The notes beneath the pieces were generated by a model that was not told the DNA's origin, made no database searches, and saw nothing but the letters and a program-made list of their open reading frames with translations. From contig NZ_CP092431.1 in the NCBI RefSeq assembly GCF_022385335.1, positions 124,001-188,000 of the forward strand: 64,000 nt of DNA, in the 5' to 3' direction. A program made the translations under genes and the position numbers. This stretch comes from Streptomyces deccanensis (lineage in GTDB: Bacteria > Actinomycetota > Actinomycetes > Streptomycetales > Streptomycetaceae). Below, piece by piece: positions 1-8,449 of the stretch. Every line of letters starts with the position of its first letter. Within the stretch, counting starts at the first letter, position 1.

Positions 1-2
1 CC

Positions 3-587
3 GACGGCGACTTCAACAAGTCGGTGTGGGCCCGCTGGAACGCGATGACCCCGGCCGAGCGCGCCGAAGGCTTCGTCACCGCCAACCAGGCGCTGGTCGA
101 GTGCTACGAGAGCCTCGACGCGGGGGCCCGCAGCGACCTCCGGATCGACCTCGGCTTCCTGCCCGCGCCGGTGGACGTCGCGACCGCGGCGGGGCTCCGG
201 CTCGGTGAGCTCGCCCACCACTCGTGGGACGTCGAGGTGACCTTCGACCCGTCGGCGACCCTGGCGTCCGCCGCGACCGCGCCGCTTCTCGACCAGGCCG
301 GCATGATGCTGGGCTTCATCGGCAAGGCGGACGCCCTGGAGAACCGCCCCGTCACCGTCGCGGTGCGCACCACCGCACCAGAGCGCGCCTTCGGTCTCTC
401 GGTCGGCGAGACGGTCGCGCTCACCGGGGAACCCGAGCACGCCGACGCCGTGCTGACGGCCCCCGCCGAGTGGTGGCTGCGACTCGTCGCCGGCCGGCAC
501 GCCCCCGCCCACACCCCGTCCTCCGTGACCCTCACCGGCGACACCGTCACCCTCGACGACCTGCGCAGGGTCTTCCCCGGGTTCTGA
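3..587 (+). CDS. Maleylpyruvate isomerase/DinB-type mycothiol-dependent protein (5' truncated by window)
   Basis: The reading frame is open from the left edge, so the start lies outside the window. The visible 194 residues begin with the stretch DGDFNKSVWARWN and continue with a helical bundle containing LGELAHHSWDVEV, which fits the middle of the mycothiol-dependent maleylpyruvate isomerase / DinB-like metalloenzyme superfamily, where a histidine in this helix helps bind the metal. The C-terminal part, about residues 115 to 194, resembles the small alpha/beta domain that follows the helical bundle in this family. Members use mycothiol as thiol cofactor in actinobacteria. Substrate is not predictable. 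Family assignment is by recognition of the pattern, not by search. Confidence 0.75.
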   Translation, partial: DGDFNKSVWARWNAMTPAERAEGFVTANQALVECYESLDAGARSDLRIDLGFLPAPVDVATAAGLRLGELAHHSWDVEVTFDPSATLASAATAPLLDQAGMMLGFIGKADALENRPVTVAVRTTAPERAFGLSVGETVALTGEPEHADAVLTAPAEWWLRLVAGRHAPAHTPSSVTLTGDTVTLDDLRRVFPGF

Positions 588-739
588 GCCCGGCGGTGAG
601 GCAACGGGCACGGGAACACGCCCGGGCCCGCCCGCTTCACTCGGGGTCGTGTCCGCAGCATGAGCGGCACAGCGAAAGTGCCTTCTGACCTGGGACGACA
701 GGGCTTGTCCAAGGCTTCTGTCGTCTCGCGGGGGAAGGC

Positions 740-1064
740 GCTTTCCGCGTGCGCACTACCGGGTCATGTCCGCGACTTGTCGTCTCGGCCGACGGTCGCG
801 GGTTGGCCGGCCATGCCGGATCCCGTCTGCTGGCCGATCTGGTCGACGTCGCCGGGCTGACCAGCGCCTTCACCAACGCGTTGCGTCGGCTGCGGCCGCG
901 CGGCACGGGGCACGGCCCCGGCCGGGTGGCGGTCGACCTGGCCGTGATGATCACCGACGGCGGCGAGACCGTCACTGACCTCGCTGTCCTGCGTGACCAG
1001 CGCGAGGTGTTCGGCCCGGTCGCCGCCACACCCACCGCCTGGCGTCTTCTCGCCGACATCGGTC
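740..1064 (+). pseudogene. IS1380-family transposase, N-terminal remnant
   Basis: An open stretch encodes VVSADGRGLAGHAGSRLLAD, then LTSAFTNALRRLRPRG, PGRVAVDLAVMITDGG and AVLRDQREVFGPVAATPTAW. These are the characteristic early blocks of IS1380-type DDE transposases, in the right order. The similarity stops abruptly after AWRLLADI near position 1060, and the next transposase segment is found on the other strand immediately downstream. Only about a quarter of the usual protein is present and no intact element ends were seen, so it is inactive. Confidence 0.75.
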
Positions 1065-1065
1065 C

Positions 1066-1290
1066 TCCCGGGTCCTCGGGTCCCGGTAGCCGAAGCCGCG
1101 CTGTAGGCGGCAGCTTGCCTGCTCCTTCCCGGAGTGGCAGGTGATTAGCGTGGCGTCGAGGTCCAGGACCAGGCAGGGCAGGTCGCGCCCGCCCGCGCGG
1201 GACGCTGGTATGCCGTCGCGTGTGTCGGCGGCTTGCAGTCAGGCGATTTCGCGTGCGGTGGCGCGCCCGGGCTTCTTGCAGGGCGGCCAG
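1066..1290 (-). pseudogene. IS1380-family transposase, inverted internal remnant
   Basis: Read on the minus strand this segment gives ALQEARARATAREIA, a stop, then IPASRAGGRDLPCLVLDLDA, TLITCHSGKEQ and GFGYRDPRT. That is the block carrying the first catalytic aspartate (LDLDATLITCHS) of IS1380 transposases, which normally lies just downstream of the plus-strand remnant. Its inverted orientation implies a local inversion of the old transposase gene followed by decay. The in-frame stop after AREIA confirms loss of function. Confidence 0.7.
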
Positions 1291-1638
1291 TGCATGACCG
1301 CCCCTCGACCAGCAACCCACATGGCGAGGAGGGTCGCCAGGAACTCGCAAGCGTCGTCCTCGTGCGGGGTCTCCCGTAGGAGGCGGGATCGCTGACGTGG
1401 AACACCGTGTCCTGCGCGGCGACCGTGCACCCAGGCCGACGTGGACGGCGTAGTGCGTGGGTTTCATGCCGACGTCGTCGGGGGTGTCCGGCCCGCCGCG
1501 CACACCCCGGCGTCCCCGGCGATGAGCGCGGCACGGGCCTCGCGGACACGGGGCCGGCCCAGCACACCGGCGAGACGGGTCAGCCCGTCGTCCCGGCCCC
1601 GCTGGGCGGGACGCTGGCGTCGATTCCGGTGCCCTTGG
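1291..1638. other. No convincing gene
   Basis: About 350 bases without a reading frame that I recognise. Several frames are open on both strands, as expected at this GC content. One minus-strand frame reads EDDACEFLATLLAMWVAGRG but matches nothing I can name. It is probably decayed DNA between the transposon fossil and the histidine kinase gene. Confidence 0.4.
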
Positions 1639-3111
1639 TCATGAGGGCTCCTGGGCCGGGCCGGGGACGGTATGGGGGTCGGTGGCGGTGAGGGGGAGCA
1701 GCACCTGGAAGCGGGTGTCGCCGGGTACGGACTCGACTTTCAGGTCACCGTGGTGCTTGTTGACGACGATCCGCCAGGAGATGTCGAGCCCCAGTCCCGT
1801 GCCCTCGCCCACCGGCTTGGTGGTGAAGAACGGGTCGAAGATCCGGCCGCGGATCTCGGCCGGCACTCCCGGGCCCGTGTCGCGGAACTCCACCAGCAAC
1901 CGGTCGTGCACCACAGCGGTGCGTACGGTCAACGTCCCTTCGCCGCCCGCGCTCTTGATGGCGGAGACCGCGTTGTCGATCAGGTTGGTCCACACCTGGT
2001 TCAGCTCGGCGGGGTAGGCCGGAATCCTCGGCACCGAACGGTCGTACTCCTTCACGACCTTGACCTGTGGACCGATCTTGCCCGACAGCATCAGCAGCGT
2101 GCTGTCGAGGAGTTCGTGCACATCGGCGACCTGGTAGGGCGCGCGGTCCAGCTGTGAGTACTGCTTGGCGGCGTCGACGAGGTGCGAGATACGGGTGGTG
2201 GAGTCCTGGATCTCGGACATCAACAGCTCAGCCTCGACCGTGTAGTTGAGACACTCGATGGCGCTGGGCAGGATCTCCTGCTCGTCGACGGCCGCCGCGA
2301 TCTGCTCCAGCCAGTCGACGTCGAGACCGCCCTGCACGAAGGTCGGCGCGATCTGCCAGCCGTTCGGGACACCGTGGTCGTCCAGCCAGTCGGCGAGTTC
2401 GTCCTCGCGGTCGGACGCTTCGAGGGGGCTCAGCGCCGGCGCCTTGGAGACCCGCTCGGCCGTACGCTCCTGGAGGTCGACCAAGGCCTTCAAGGCGTCG
2501 CCGTGGTCGGGGTCCGAGGCGATGGCGCTGAGCTTGTCGCGCATGTGCGCGACCCGGTCCCTGAGCGACGAGGAGGCTCGTGCGGCCGCCGCGGCCGGGT
2601 TGTTGAGCTCATGGGTGAGGCCTGCGGACAGCGAACCGAGCGCCAGCAGCCGTTCGCGCTGCCCGACGGCCCGCTGAAAGGTCTGCGAACCGAGGGCGAG
2701 CCCCTCCAGGAGATGGACCGCCATCGGAAACCACTCGTTCATGAAGTTCGCGAACGACTGGGCGGGCAGGACGAAGAACCGTGTCGGCTCCGACACCCGC
2801 AACGAGTTCATGTACCGATGCGGTTTCCCGTCCCAGAGATACGCCATCACGGCCCCCGCGTACACCCCTGGCTGGGACGTGCGGCTCACCTCGATGTCGT
2901 CGCTGCCCACCCGGCGCGACATGACGAGCGTGCCCTCGATCATCACGTAGAAGCAGGTCGCCGGGTCACCTTCGGTGAACACCGGCCCGGGGTCGAACAG
3001 TTCGACCCGACCCTCGGTGCACAGTCTGTCGAGCTGCTCGGCGCTGAGCTTCTCGAAGAGGAACAGCGAGCTGATCTCCGCCGGGCTGCACGGCATCGGC
3101 TGCCCGCTCAT
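1639..3111 (-). CDS. Cyclic-nucleotide-binding-domain sensor histidine kinase
   Basis: A soluble kinase of 490 residues. Residues 10 to 130 form a CNB-type (Crp-like) sensor domain, including FDPGPVFTEGDPATCFYVMI. The dimerisation and phosphoacceptor helix carries His167 in LTHELNNP. The C-terminal HATPase domain shows the N box (NLIDNA, about 375 to 381), the G1 box DTGPGVP (411 to 417) and the G2 region TGLGLDI (438 to 444). No membrane segment is visible, so it probably senses an intracellular ligand. Start: the ATG overlaps the TGA of the upstream gene as ATGA, which indicates translational coupling and decides against the longer upstream frame. The probable partner is the receiver domain in that upstream gene. 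The ligand is unknown, and CNB domains often bind something other than cAMP. Confidence 0.9.
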   Translation of the reverse strand: MSGQPMPCSPAEISSLFLFEKLSAEQLDRLCTEGRVELFDPGPVFTEGDPATCFYVMIEGTLVMSRRVGSDDIEVSRTSQPGVYAGAVMAYLWDGKPHRYMNSLRVSEPTRFFVLPAQSFANFMNEWFPMAVHLLEGLALGSQTFQRAVGQRERLLALGSLSAGLTHELNNPAAAAARASSSLRDRVAHMRDKLSAIASDPDHGDALKALVDLQERTAERVSKAPALSPLEASDREDELADWLDDHGVPNGWQIAPTFVQGGLDVDWLEQIAAAVDEQEILPSAIECLNYTVEAELLMSEIQDSTTRISHLVDAAKQYSQLDRAPYQVADVHELLDSTLLMLSGKIGPQVKVVKEYDRSVPRIPAYPAELNQVWTNLIDNAVSAIKSAGGEGTLTVRTAVVHDRLLVEFRDTGPGVPAEIRGRIFDPFFTTKPVGEGTGLGLDISWRIVVNKHHGDLKVESVPGDTRFQVLLPLTATDPHTVPGPAQEPS

Positions 3112-4784
3112 GACTGCTCCAGGTACCGGTGTACGAGCATCACGGCCATGGCTCCCTCTCCGACGGCGGACGCGACCCGCTTCGCCGACTCGGCGCGGGC
3201 GTCCCCGGCGACGAACACGCCGGGAATGTTGGTCTCCAGGTGGTAGGGCGGCCGGTCCAGCTCCCAGTTGGCCGGTGGCCGCCCGTCGGGGGTGAGGTCG
3301 GGTCCGGCGAGGATGAACCCGTGCTCGTCGCGCAGGACCGTGCCGTCCAGCCAGTCGGTCAGCGGGGCCGCGCCGATGAACACGAACAGCCACTGCGCGT
3401 CGACCCGTTCGGTCTGCCCGCTCTTCGTGTCGCGCAGCGTCAGCTGTTCCAGGTCGTTGTCGCCGTGCGCGGCCTCGACGACCGTGTGGGCCCGTACGAA
3501 GATGTTGGGCGACTCGGCGATCTGCTGGATCAGGTAGTGCGACATCGACGCGGTGAGGTCCGCTCCGCGCACCAGCAGGGTGACCGACTTGGCTCCCCTG
3601 GACAGGTACATCGCCGCCTGCCCGGCCGAGTTGGCGCCGCCGACGATGTACACGTCGTGGCCATGGCAGGCGGCGGCCTCGGTGAGCGCGGACCCGTAGA
3701 ACACCCCGCGGCCCGACAGCTCGTCGGCACCCGGCGCCTGAAGCTTCCGGTACGACACACCGGTCGCCAGGATCACGCTGTGCGCCGCGATCGCCGACCC
3801 GTCCGAGAAGCGTACGGTGCGGGCCGCGCCGTTGACCTCCAGGCCCGCCACCTCACGGGCGGTGAGGATCTCGGCGCCGAACTTCGTCGCCTGCCGACGG
3901 GCCCGGTCGGTGAGCTGGGCGCCGGACACACCGTCCGGGAAGCCCAGGTAGTTCTCGATCCGGGAGCTCTGCCCGGCCTGCCCGCCGGTCGCCGACCGCT
4001 CCACGAGCACCGTGCGCAGGCCCTCCGAGGCCCCGTACACGGCCGCGCCAAGACCAGCCGGCCCGCCACCGATGACGACCAGGTCGTAGAAGTCGGCGGT
4101 CGGGGTCGTGGCGAGACCCACGCGTGCGGCGAGGTCGGGCACCTCCGGCTCGACCAGGGGATCGCCGTCCGGGGTGATCACCACCGGCAGCCGCTGCCCG
4201 TCCTGCCCGGCGGCGGCCAGCAGCCGCTGACCCTCTGGCTCGTCCGAGGAGTACCAGCGGTAGGGCACCTGGTTGCGGGCCAGGAACTCCCGTACGTCCG
4301 AGGAGCGCGCCGACCAGCGGTGTCCGACCACCTTGGTGCTCGGCACCGGCCGGAAGTCACTGCACCGCCACGCCTCCAGCAGGTCGTCCAGGACCGGGTA
4401 GAGCTTCTCCTCCGGCGGGTCCCAGGGCTTGAGGAGGTAGTGGTCGAGGTCGACGACGTTGATCGCGTCGATCGCAGCGTTGGTGTCCGCGTACGCGGTC
4501 AGCAGCACGCGCCGGGCGCCCGGATAGAGGTCCAGGGCCTGTTCGAGGAACTCGATGCCGTTCATCTGCGGCATGCGGTAGTCGGCCAGGATCACCGCGA
4601 CCAGATCACCGCGCAGCTTCAGCTCCCGCAGCGCCTCCAGCGCGGACTCACCGGACTCCGCGCGCACGATCCGATACGACTGGCCGTAGCGCCGTCGCAG
4701 GTCACGGGCGACGGCCCGGGACACCCCGGGGTCGTCGTCCACGGTCATGATGACGGTTCGCGCCGATTCGGCGGCCTGTGCCAT
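3108..4784 (-). CDS. Response regulator fused to thioredoxin-reductase-like FAD oxidoreductase
   Basis: A 558-residue fusion. Residues 11 to 135 are a receiver domain with acidic pocket DDD (16-18), phosphoacceptor Asp68 in ILADYRMP, Thr96 and Lys119. Residues about 150 to 225 look like a thioredoxin/glutaredoxin-like fold without a CxxC. From residue 233 there is a TrxR-type flavoprotein: FAD motif IGGGPAGLGAA, TGGQAG, the ATG motif at 340-342, the second nucleotide motif GGANSAGQAA (382-391), and C-terminal GVFVAGDARA. The redox CxxC expected between them is missing; the position reads GVFYGSALTEA. It therefore may not reduce thioredoxin by the classical route. The ATG at 4784 follows GGGAG at good spacing; an ATG 24 codons upstream is possible. 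It is coupled to the kinase gene by an ATGA overlap, so the pair probably forms a redox-linked two-component system. Confidence 0.88.
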   Translation of the reverse strand: MAQAAESARTVIMTVDDDPGVSRAVARDLRRRYGQSYRIVRAESGESALEALRELKLRGDLVAVILADYRMPQMNGIEFLEQALDLYPGARRVLLTAYADTNAAIDAINVVDLDHYLLKPWDPPEEKLYPVLDDLLEAWRCSDFRPVPSTKVVGHRWSARSSDVREFLARNQVPYRWYSSDEPEGQRLLAAAGQDGQRLPVVITPDGDPLVEPEVPDLAARVGLATTPTADFYDLVVIGGGPAGLGAAVYGASEGLRTVLVERSATGGQAGQSSRIENYLGFPDGVSGAQLTDRARRQATKFGAEILTAREVAGLEVNGAARTVRFSDGSAIAAHSVILATGVSYRKLQAPGADELSGRGVFYGSALTEAAACHGHDVYIVGGANSAGQAAMYLSRGAKSVTLLVRGADLTASMSHYLIQQIAESPNIFVRAHTVVEAAHGDNDLEQLTLRDTKSGQTERVDAQWLFVFIGAAPLTDWLDGTVLRDEHGFILAGPDLTPDGRPPANWELDRPPYHLETNIPGVFVAGDARAESAKRVASAVGEGAMAVMLVHRYLEQS

Positions 4785-4879
4785 AGGTCTCCCACCCCGA
4801 GTGATCGGATCACCGGTCGGCGCCGGCTCGGTGCCGCGCCGCGTTTTTTCAGCCATCGTATGTTCGGTGCCCTGCTTCG

Positions 4880-5035
4880 CTCCGGTCGGCGATGCCGTGA
4901 GCCGAGCACGCGGGACTCGTTGCCCTCCGGGTCCACCAGTGTGGTCCAGGACCGCTCTCCCCGGCCGATGTCCGCGTGCCTCGCCCCGAGGGCCGGCAGT
5001 TGGTCCACCTCGGCCTGCCGGTCGGCCCTGCGACG
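4880..5035 (-). pseudogene. VOC/glyoxalase-family C-terminal fossil
   Basis: The minus strand encodes QAEVDQLPALGARHADIGRG followed by ERSWTTLVDPEGNE and SRVLGSR. This is the last third of a vicinal-oxygen-chelate (glyoxalase-like) domain, whose hallmark is the DPEGNEFCVL segment containing the metal-binding glutamate. The upstream part is absent: in this frame a stop lies just before it. The fragment is too short to fold alone and is best read as a decayed gene. Confidence 0.65.
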
Positions 5036-5074
5036 CCCATTCGGGTGGTCTCGCCGCGGGGGTCGAGTGATCCG

Positions 5075-5992
5075 CTATTGGGCCCATGCCGCGATCCGTT
5101 CCGCGATCGCCTCGGGGGCCTCGATGTGCAGGAAGTGACCGACGTCGGGGACGATCTCCAGCGCGTGCGCGGCGGCGAACCGATGCCGGTCGTCGATCTG
5201 CGGGGGGAGGATGCCGCCGTCGTCGGCACCGTGGAGCTGCAGCAGGGGCACCGTGATCGGCTGAGACGTGCGGCGCAACACCCCGAGCATGCTGGGTCTC
5301 ATCATCTGCCGGTAGTACTTCAGAGGCGCGGGCATGCTCGCCCGCAGGTCCTTGTGCAGCTCCGCCCGGAGAGCTGGATCGAGCGAGAGGCCGGGCGACC
5401 ACTGACGCCAGAGGTGGTCGATGAGGGCGAGATCGCGGGCGCCGGCCAGCCAGCCGGTTCCGGGCAGTTGAAATAGCCCCATGTGCCAGCTCCGGCGCAG
5501 CTGAGCGGGGCGCATCAGGGTCAGGAACGTGCGTGGGTGGGGGATGGCGAGCGTGACCGCGCGTTCGATCCGCTCCGGCGCGGTGGCGACGGCATCGTAG
5601 GTGAGGAAGGCGCCCCAGTCGTGGCCGATCAACTCAACGGCTCGCCCGGGAGACCAGCGGTCGATCAGCGCGAGCACGTCGCTGGTGAGGGATGCGAAGT
5701 CGAACGGCCCCGCGGTCGGGGACGGCGCGTAGCCGCGCAGCCAGGGTGCGAGGACGTGACGTCCGCGGCGGCCGAGCTCGGCGAGGAAGGGCTGCGCGGT
5801 CGGCGGATGGTCCGGGAAGCCGTGCAGGACGAGCGTGGGTCGACCGTCGGGGTCGCCGCCCTGCAGCGCGTGAAAGGTGCCGTGGGGCAGGTCGAAGGTG
5901 ACGTGTTCGAATTCCATGGGTGTCAGCCTTTTCCAAGAGCGGTCGGACGACAGATCGCCGATGCCTGCTTCGGTGTCTCTGGATGTGGACAT
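5075..5992 (-). CDS. Alpha/beta hydrolase, epoxide-hydrolase-like
   Basis: A 305-residue alpha/beta hydrolase. The oxyanion-hole motif HGFPDH, the nucleophile elbow GHDWGA with aspartate rather than serine as nucleophile, and the C-terminal histidine in PDVGHFLHIEAPE fit the epoxide hydrolase / haloalkane dehalogenase branch. The conserved WLRGYAPSP segment in the strand after the HGFPDH motif supports epoxide hydrolase. The ATG at 5992 is preceded by GAGGAG at ideal spacing; an internal ATG at 5917 (MEFEHV) is the alternative and would give a more typical family length. The gene is followed by a fossil and preceded by the SDR gene 34 bases away in the same direction, so the two may be co-transcribed. 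Substrate unknown. Confidence 0.85.
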   Translation of the reverse strand: MSTSRDTEAGIGDLSSDRSWKRLTPMEFEHVTFDLPHGTFHALQGGDPDGRPTLVLHGFPDHPPTAQPFLAELGRRGRHVLAPWLRGYAPSPTAGPFDFASLTSDVLALIDRWSPGRAVELIGHDWGAFLTYDAVATAPERIERAVTLAIPHPRTFLTLMRPAQLRRSWHMGLFQLPGTGWLAGARDLALIDHLWRQWSPGLSLDPALRAELHKDLRASMPAPLKYYRQMMRPSMLGVLRRTSQPITVPLLQLHGADDGGILPPQIDDRHRFAAAHALEIVPDVGHFLHIEAPEAIAERIAAWAQ

Positions 5993-6026
5993 GTGCGTCT
6001 CCTCGGGCGCCGGGTGTACCGCGGGG

Positions 6027-6842
6027 TCAGCCGACCAGGCGGTTGAGCTTGCGGACTTCTTTGTCGAAGGCGCGCGAGGGCACGATCCGGCGCAGGGCGC
6101 TGACGCGTCTGGCCATCGGGCCGGCGGTGTACCGGAGCTTGGGCTTGGAATCGGTGGCGGCCGCGACGATCACCTTCGCGACCACGTCCGGATGGTCGGC
6201 GTTGCGCACGGCCGTGGCCAGCACGTCCCGGGAGACCTCCCGCTGCGCGGCGTAGAGGGGCAGGGGCGAGTCGGGTGCCATGCTGCTCGCCTCGAAACTC
6301 GTGCTGGTGTAGGCCGGCTCGACCAGCAGCATCCGGACTCCGAACTCGCGAAGCTCGTGGTCGACGGACTCGGAGTAGCCCTCGACCGCGTGCTTGGTGG
6401 CGGCGTAGACGGCCATGTAGGGGGCTGGGATCAGACCGAGTACCGAGGAGACGTTGACCACGCGGCCACTGCGCTGGGCGCGCATGTGGGGCAGCACTGC
6501 GTTGGTCATCCGCATCACGCCGAAGACGTTGATGTCGAAGACCTCCTTGGCCTGGTCGATCGAGCTCTCCTCGGCGGCGCCGACCGCGCCCACGCCCGCG
6601 TTGTTGACGAGGACGTCGATCCGGCCGAACCGCTCGATCACCTCCTCGACCAGGGAGCGGACCGACTCGTCGCTGGCCACGTCGAGATCGAGGAACGTCA
6701 CCCCGGGGAGCGGCTCGGCCTTCGCCGCGTTGCGGCTCGTGCCCACCACCGCGAAGCCGGCGCGCACGAGGGCGCGCGCTGCCGCCCGCCCGATCCCGGA
6801 GGAGGCGCCCGTCACGAGGGCTACTGGGGAAGTTGTCTGCAT
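6027..6842 (-). CDS. Short-chain dehydrogenase/reductase
   Basis: A classical SDR of 271 residues. It has the cofactor motif TGASSGIG near the N-terminus, NNAGVG, the catalytic serine in VVNVSSVLG, and the YAATK motif with catalytic tyrosine and lysine. The arginine in TSRNAAK after the second strand favours NADPH. Start ATG at 6842 follows GGAACC. The gene is divergent from a TetR gene, with repeated operator-like sequences and a good promoter between them, so it is probably repressed by that TetR until an inducer appears. The hydrolase downstream may share the transcript. Substrate unknown. Confidence 0.88.
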   Translation of the reverse strand: MQTTSPVALVTGASSGIGRAAARALVRAGFAVVGTSRNAAKAEPLPGVTFLDLDVASDESVRSLVEEVIERFGRIDVLVNNAGVGAVGAAEESSIDQAKEVFDINVFGVMRMTNAVLPHMRAQRSGRVVNVSSVLGLIPAPYMAVYAATKHAVEGYSESVDHELREFGVRMLLVEPAYTSTSFEASSMAPDSPLPLYAAQREVSRDVLATAVRNADHPDVVAKVIVAAATDSKPKLRYTAGPMARRVSALRRIVPSRAFDKEVRKLNRLVG

Positions 6843-6903
6843 GGTGGTTCCTTCGGTTGTGTGCCATGACCGACACGGTGCGCACCGGTCCCGCAAGCCC
6901 GTA

Positions 6904-6981
6904 CCTAGCCGGTTCGGTGAGCCCAGGATGGTTGTGTACTGAACAGTCTGAAACCTAGGCGGTTCTGTACTGGGTTGTCAA
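6904..6981. promoter_or_regulatory. Promoter and TetR operator candidates between SDR and TetR genes
   Basis: On the minus strand TTGACA (6976-6981) and TAGGTT (6952-6957) are 18 bases apart and point at the SDR gene. A direct repeat, CCTAGCCGGTTCGGT (6904-6918) and CCTAGGCGGTTCTGT (6954-6968), matches at 13 of 15 positions. An inverted repeat, GTACTGAAC (6936-6944) and GTTCTGTAC (6962-6970), overlaps the -10 element. Either could be the binding site of the divergent TetR protein. Confidence 0.6.
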
Positions 6982-7010
6982 GAAGGGTGGGTCGGCCGTA
7001 CCTTCGATGC

Positions 7011-7634
7011 ATGGCCAGACCACGAAGCTTCGACCGCGACCACGTCCTGCATGCCGCCGAGCGACAGTTCCGCGCCTCCGGCTACAACGGCACGAGCGTC
7101 GACGACATCAGCGCCGCCACCGGCCTGGGCCGCGGCAGCCTCTACGCCGCGTTCGACGGCAAGCACGGCGTGCTGATGGAGGCGATGACCGGCTACTTCG
7201 CCCGGCTCGGGCAGGGTCCACGCAACATGCTCGCCGGACCGGACGAGGGCGCCCTGGAACGACTGCACCAGTACTTGCTCCGCGCCGTCCACGGCGTGCC
7301 ACTGGCCGCCGACGTACCCCCCGCCTCCGACCGGGCGGCGGCGGCCTGCTTCGCCGCCAAAATGGCCCTGGAGGTCGGCGCCTCCGACCCCGAGGTGAAA
7401 CGCCTGGCCAACGACTGCTTCTCCGTGGTCCGCACGGCGGTGGCCGAGTGCTTGCGAGCGGCGCAGCGCAACGGCGACATCGACCCCGACGCGGATCCCG
7501 ACGACCTTGCCTACCTCCTGCTGACCGTGATCCGTGGGAGCGATGTCGTCGGCGCGTACGGCCACAGTCCCGCCCGCCTGACCGCGATCGCGGAGAGCGC
7601 GTTCGCCTTGCTGCCTCGCCCGCGCCACCACTGA
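7011..7634 (+). CDS. TetR/AcrR-family repressor
   Basis: A 207-residue regulator. The N-terminal HTH reads FRASGYNGTSVDDISAATGL then GRGSLYAAFDGKHGVL, typical of TetR/AcrR. The C-terminal ligand domain has AACFAAKMALE and a long helical tail like the TetR_C group related to AcrR/ComR regulators. The start at 7011 (MARPRSFD) fits the conserved beginning of the family better than an in-frame GTG upstream at 6975. It is divergent from the SDR gene, and the repeats in between are the expected operator. It probably autoregulates and controls the SDR and perhaps the hydrolase behind it. Confidence 0.88.
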   Translation: MARPRSFDRDHVLHAAERQFRASGYNGTSVDDISAATGLGRGSLYAAFDGKHGVLMEAMTGYFARLGQGPRNMLAGPDEGALERLHQYLLRAVHGVPLAADVPPASDRAAAACFAAKMALEVGASDPEVKRLANDCFSVVRTAVAECLRAAQRNGDIDPDADPDDLAYLLLTVIRGSDVVGAYGHSPARLTAIAESAFALLPRPRHH

Positions 7635-8346
7635 CAAGGACACGGTCGGCCTCATCGCACAGGCATCCGATGCGGTCGGCACGTCGAGGCCGCGGAGGCA
7701 CGGCCCATGGCCCCCGCGGACCTGATTGACGTAGCCATCACGTGTCTCAACTCGCCGGGCGTCAGGCGTAGATCTGGGCGATCCCGACGCGAGCACTTGC
7801 TCGACCACGAGAGGCGGCAGACGAAGCCAGTCGTGACGAGCCGCCGGCGGGCACGGCGTTGCTGTCGCGGGCAACGCCGGCGGCAAAGCGCCATGGCCGC
7901 CGACGCGGCTGCGCCTGAGCCGGTCGCGGCGGTCACCGCGGGGAGGCTTCGGCAGGCCAGCGCCTCCCTGCCACGGTGACCGCTTGAGCACGCGCACGCT
8001 TTCCGAGGTCCTGCTGGGGCTTCGAGGTCTGCGCCCAGTTCTCTTCGTCCGCGTTCACTCGCCAGACACCCGGCACAGCACCCTGTGCATCGAGCGGCGA
8101 CAGATGCAAGCGGCACGTCATGTGCCGTATGCCGCGCTTCCGCCAGGGCGCCCAGACTCGTTGCCCTTGCTCATTCCCCCCTTCCGTCGTCGGCTCGCTG
8201 CCACGCAACGCCAACGCCTGGGCAGCCTCCGCGAGGCGCGCATCGCGCGCTGCGCGCCTTCCTCGTCGTCAACGCGGTTCCCTTCGCCGTCGGCAGCGTG
8301 TTGCCCTGCTTCACCGACGTTCCGCGGTGGGTGATCCCAGCCCATC
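7635..8346. other. Long intergenic stretch without a recognisable gene
   Basis: About 700 bases. All six frames contain open stretches but none shows a domain I recognise. A plus-strand frame ending near 8384 gives a hydrophobic LRAFLVVNAVPFAVGS followed by WVIPAHLSLLFY, which could be the tail of a decayed membrane protein; upstream coding continuity is absent. I treat the region as degenerate DNA plus the upstream control region of the next gene. Confidence 0.4.
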
Positions 8347-8368
8347 TGAGTTTACTTTTCTATACTCA
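8347..8368. promoter_or_regulatory. Inverted-repeat operator overlapping a -10-like TATACT
   Basis: TGAGTTTA (8347-8354) and TATACTCA (8361-8368) form arms matching at seven of eight positions around a six-base AT-rich spacer. TATACT (8361-8366) is a strong -10-like hexamer, with no clear -35. The site lies 82 bases upstream of the esterase start and stands out as AT-rich. Confidence 0.5.
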
Positions 8369-8449
8369 GCCAGTAGCGTCATGACCAGCGACCGACCCGG
8401 CTGCCGCAGAGGAACCCGGCACGGCACCCGCCCGAGAAGGAGCATCACC

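Noticed and set aside
1291..1638. Frames resembling a small gene between the IS1380 fossil and the kinase
   Set aside because: No motif, no ribosome site and no consistent codon bias.
3129..5138. A 669-residue plus-strand frame opposite the receiver-TrxR gene
   Set aside because: No recognisable motif; the minus strand encodes a complete multi-domain protein with correct motifs and ribosome site.
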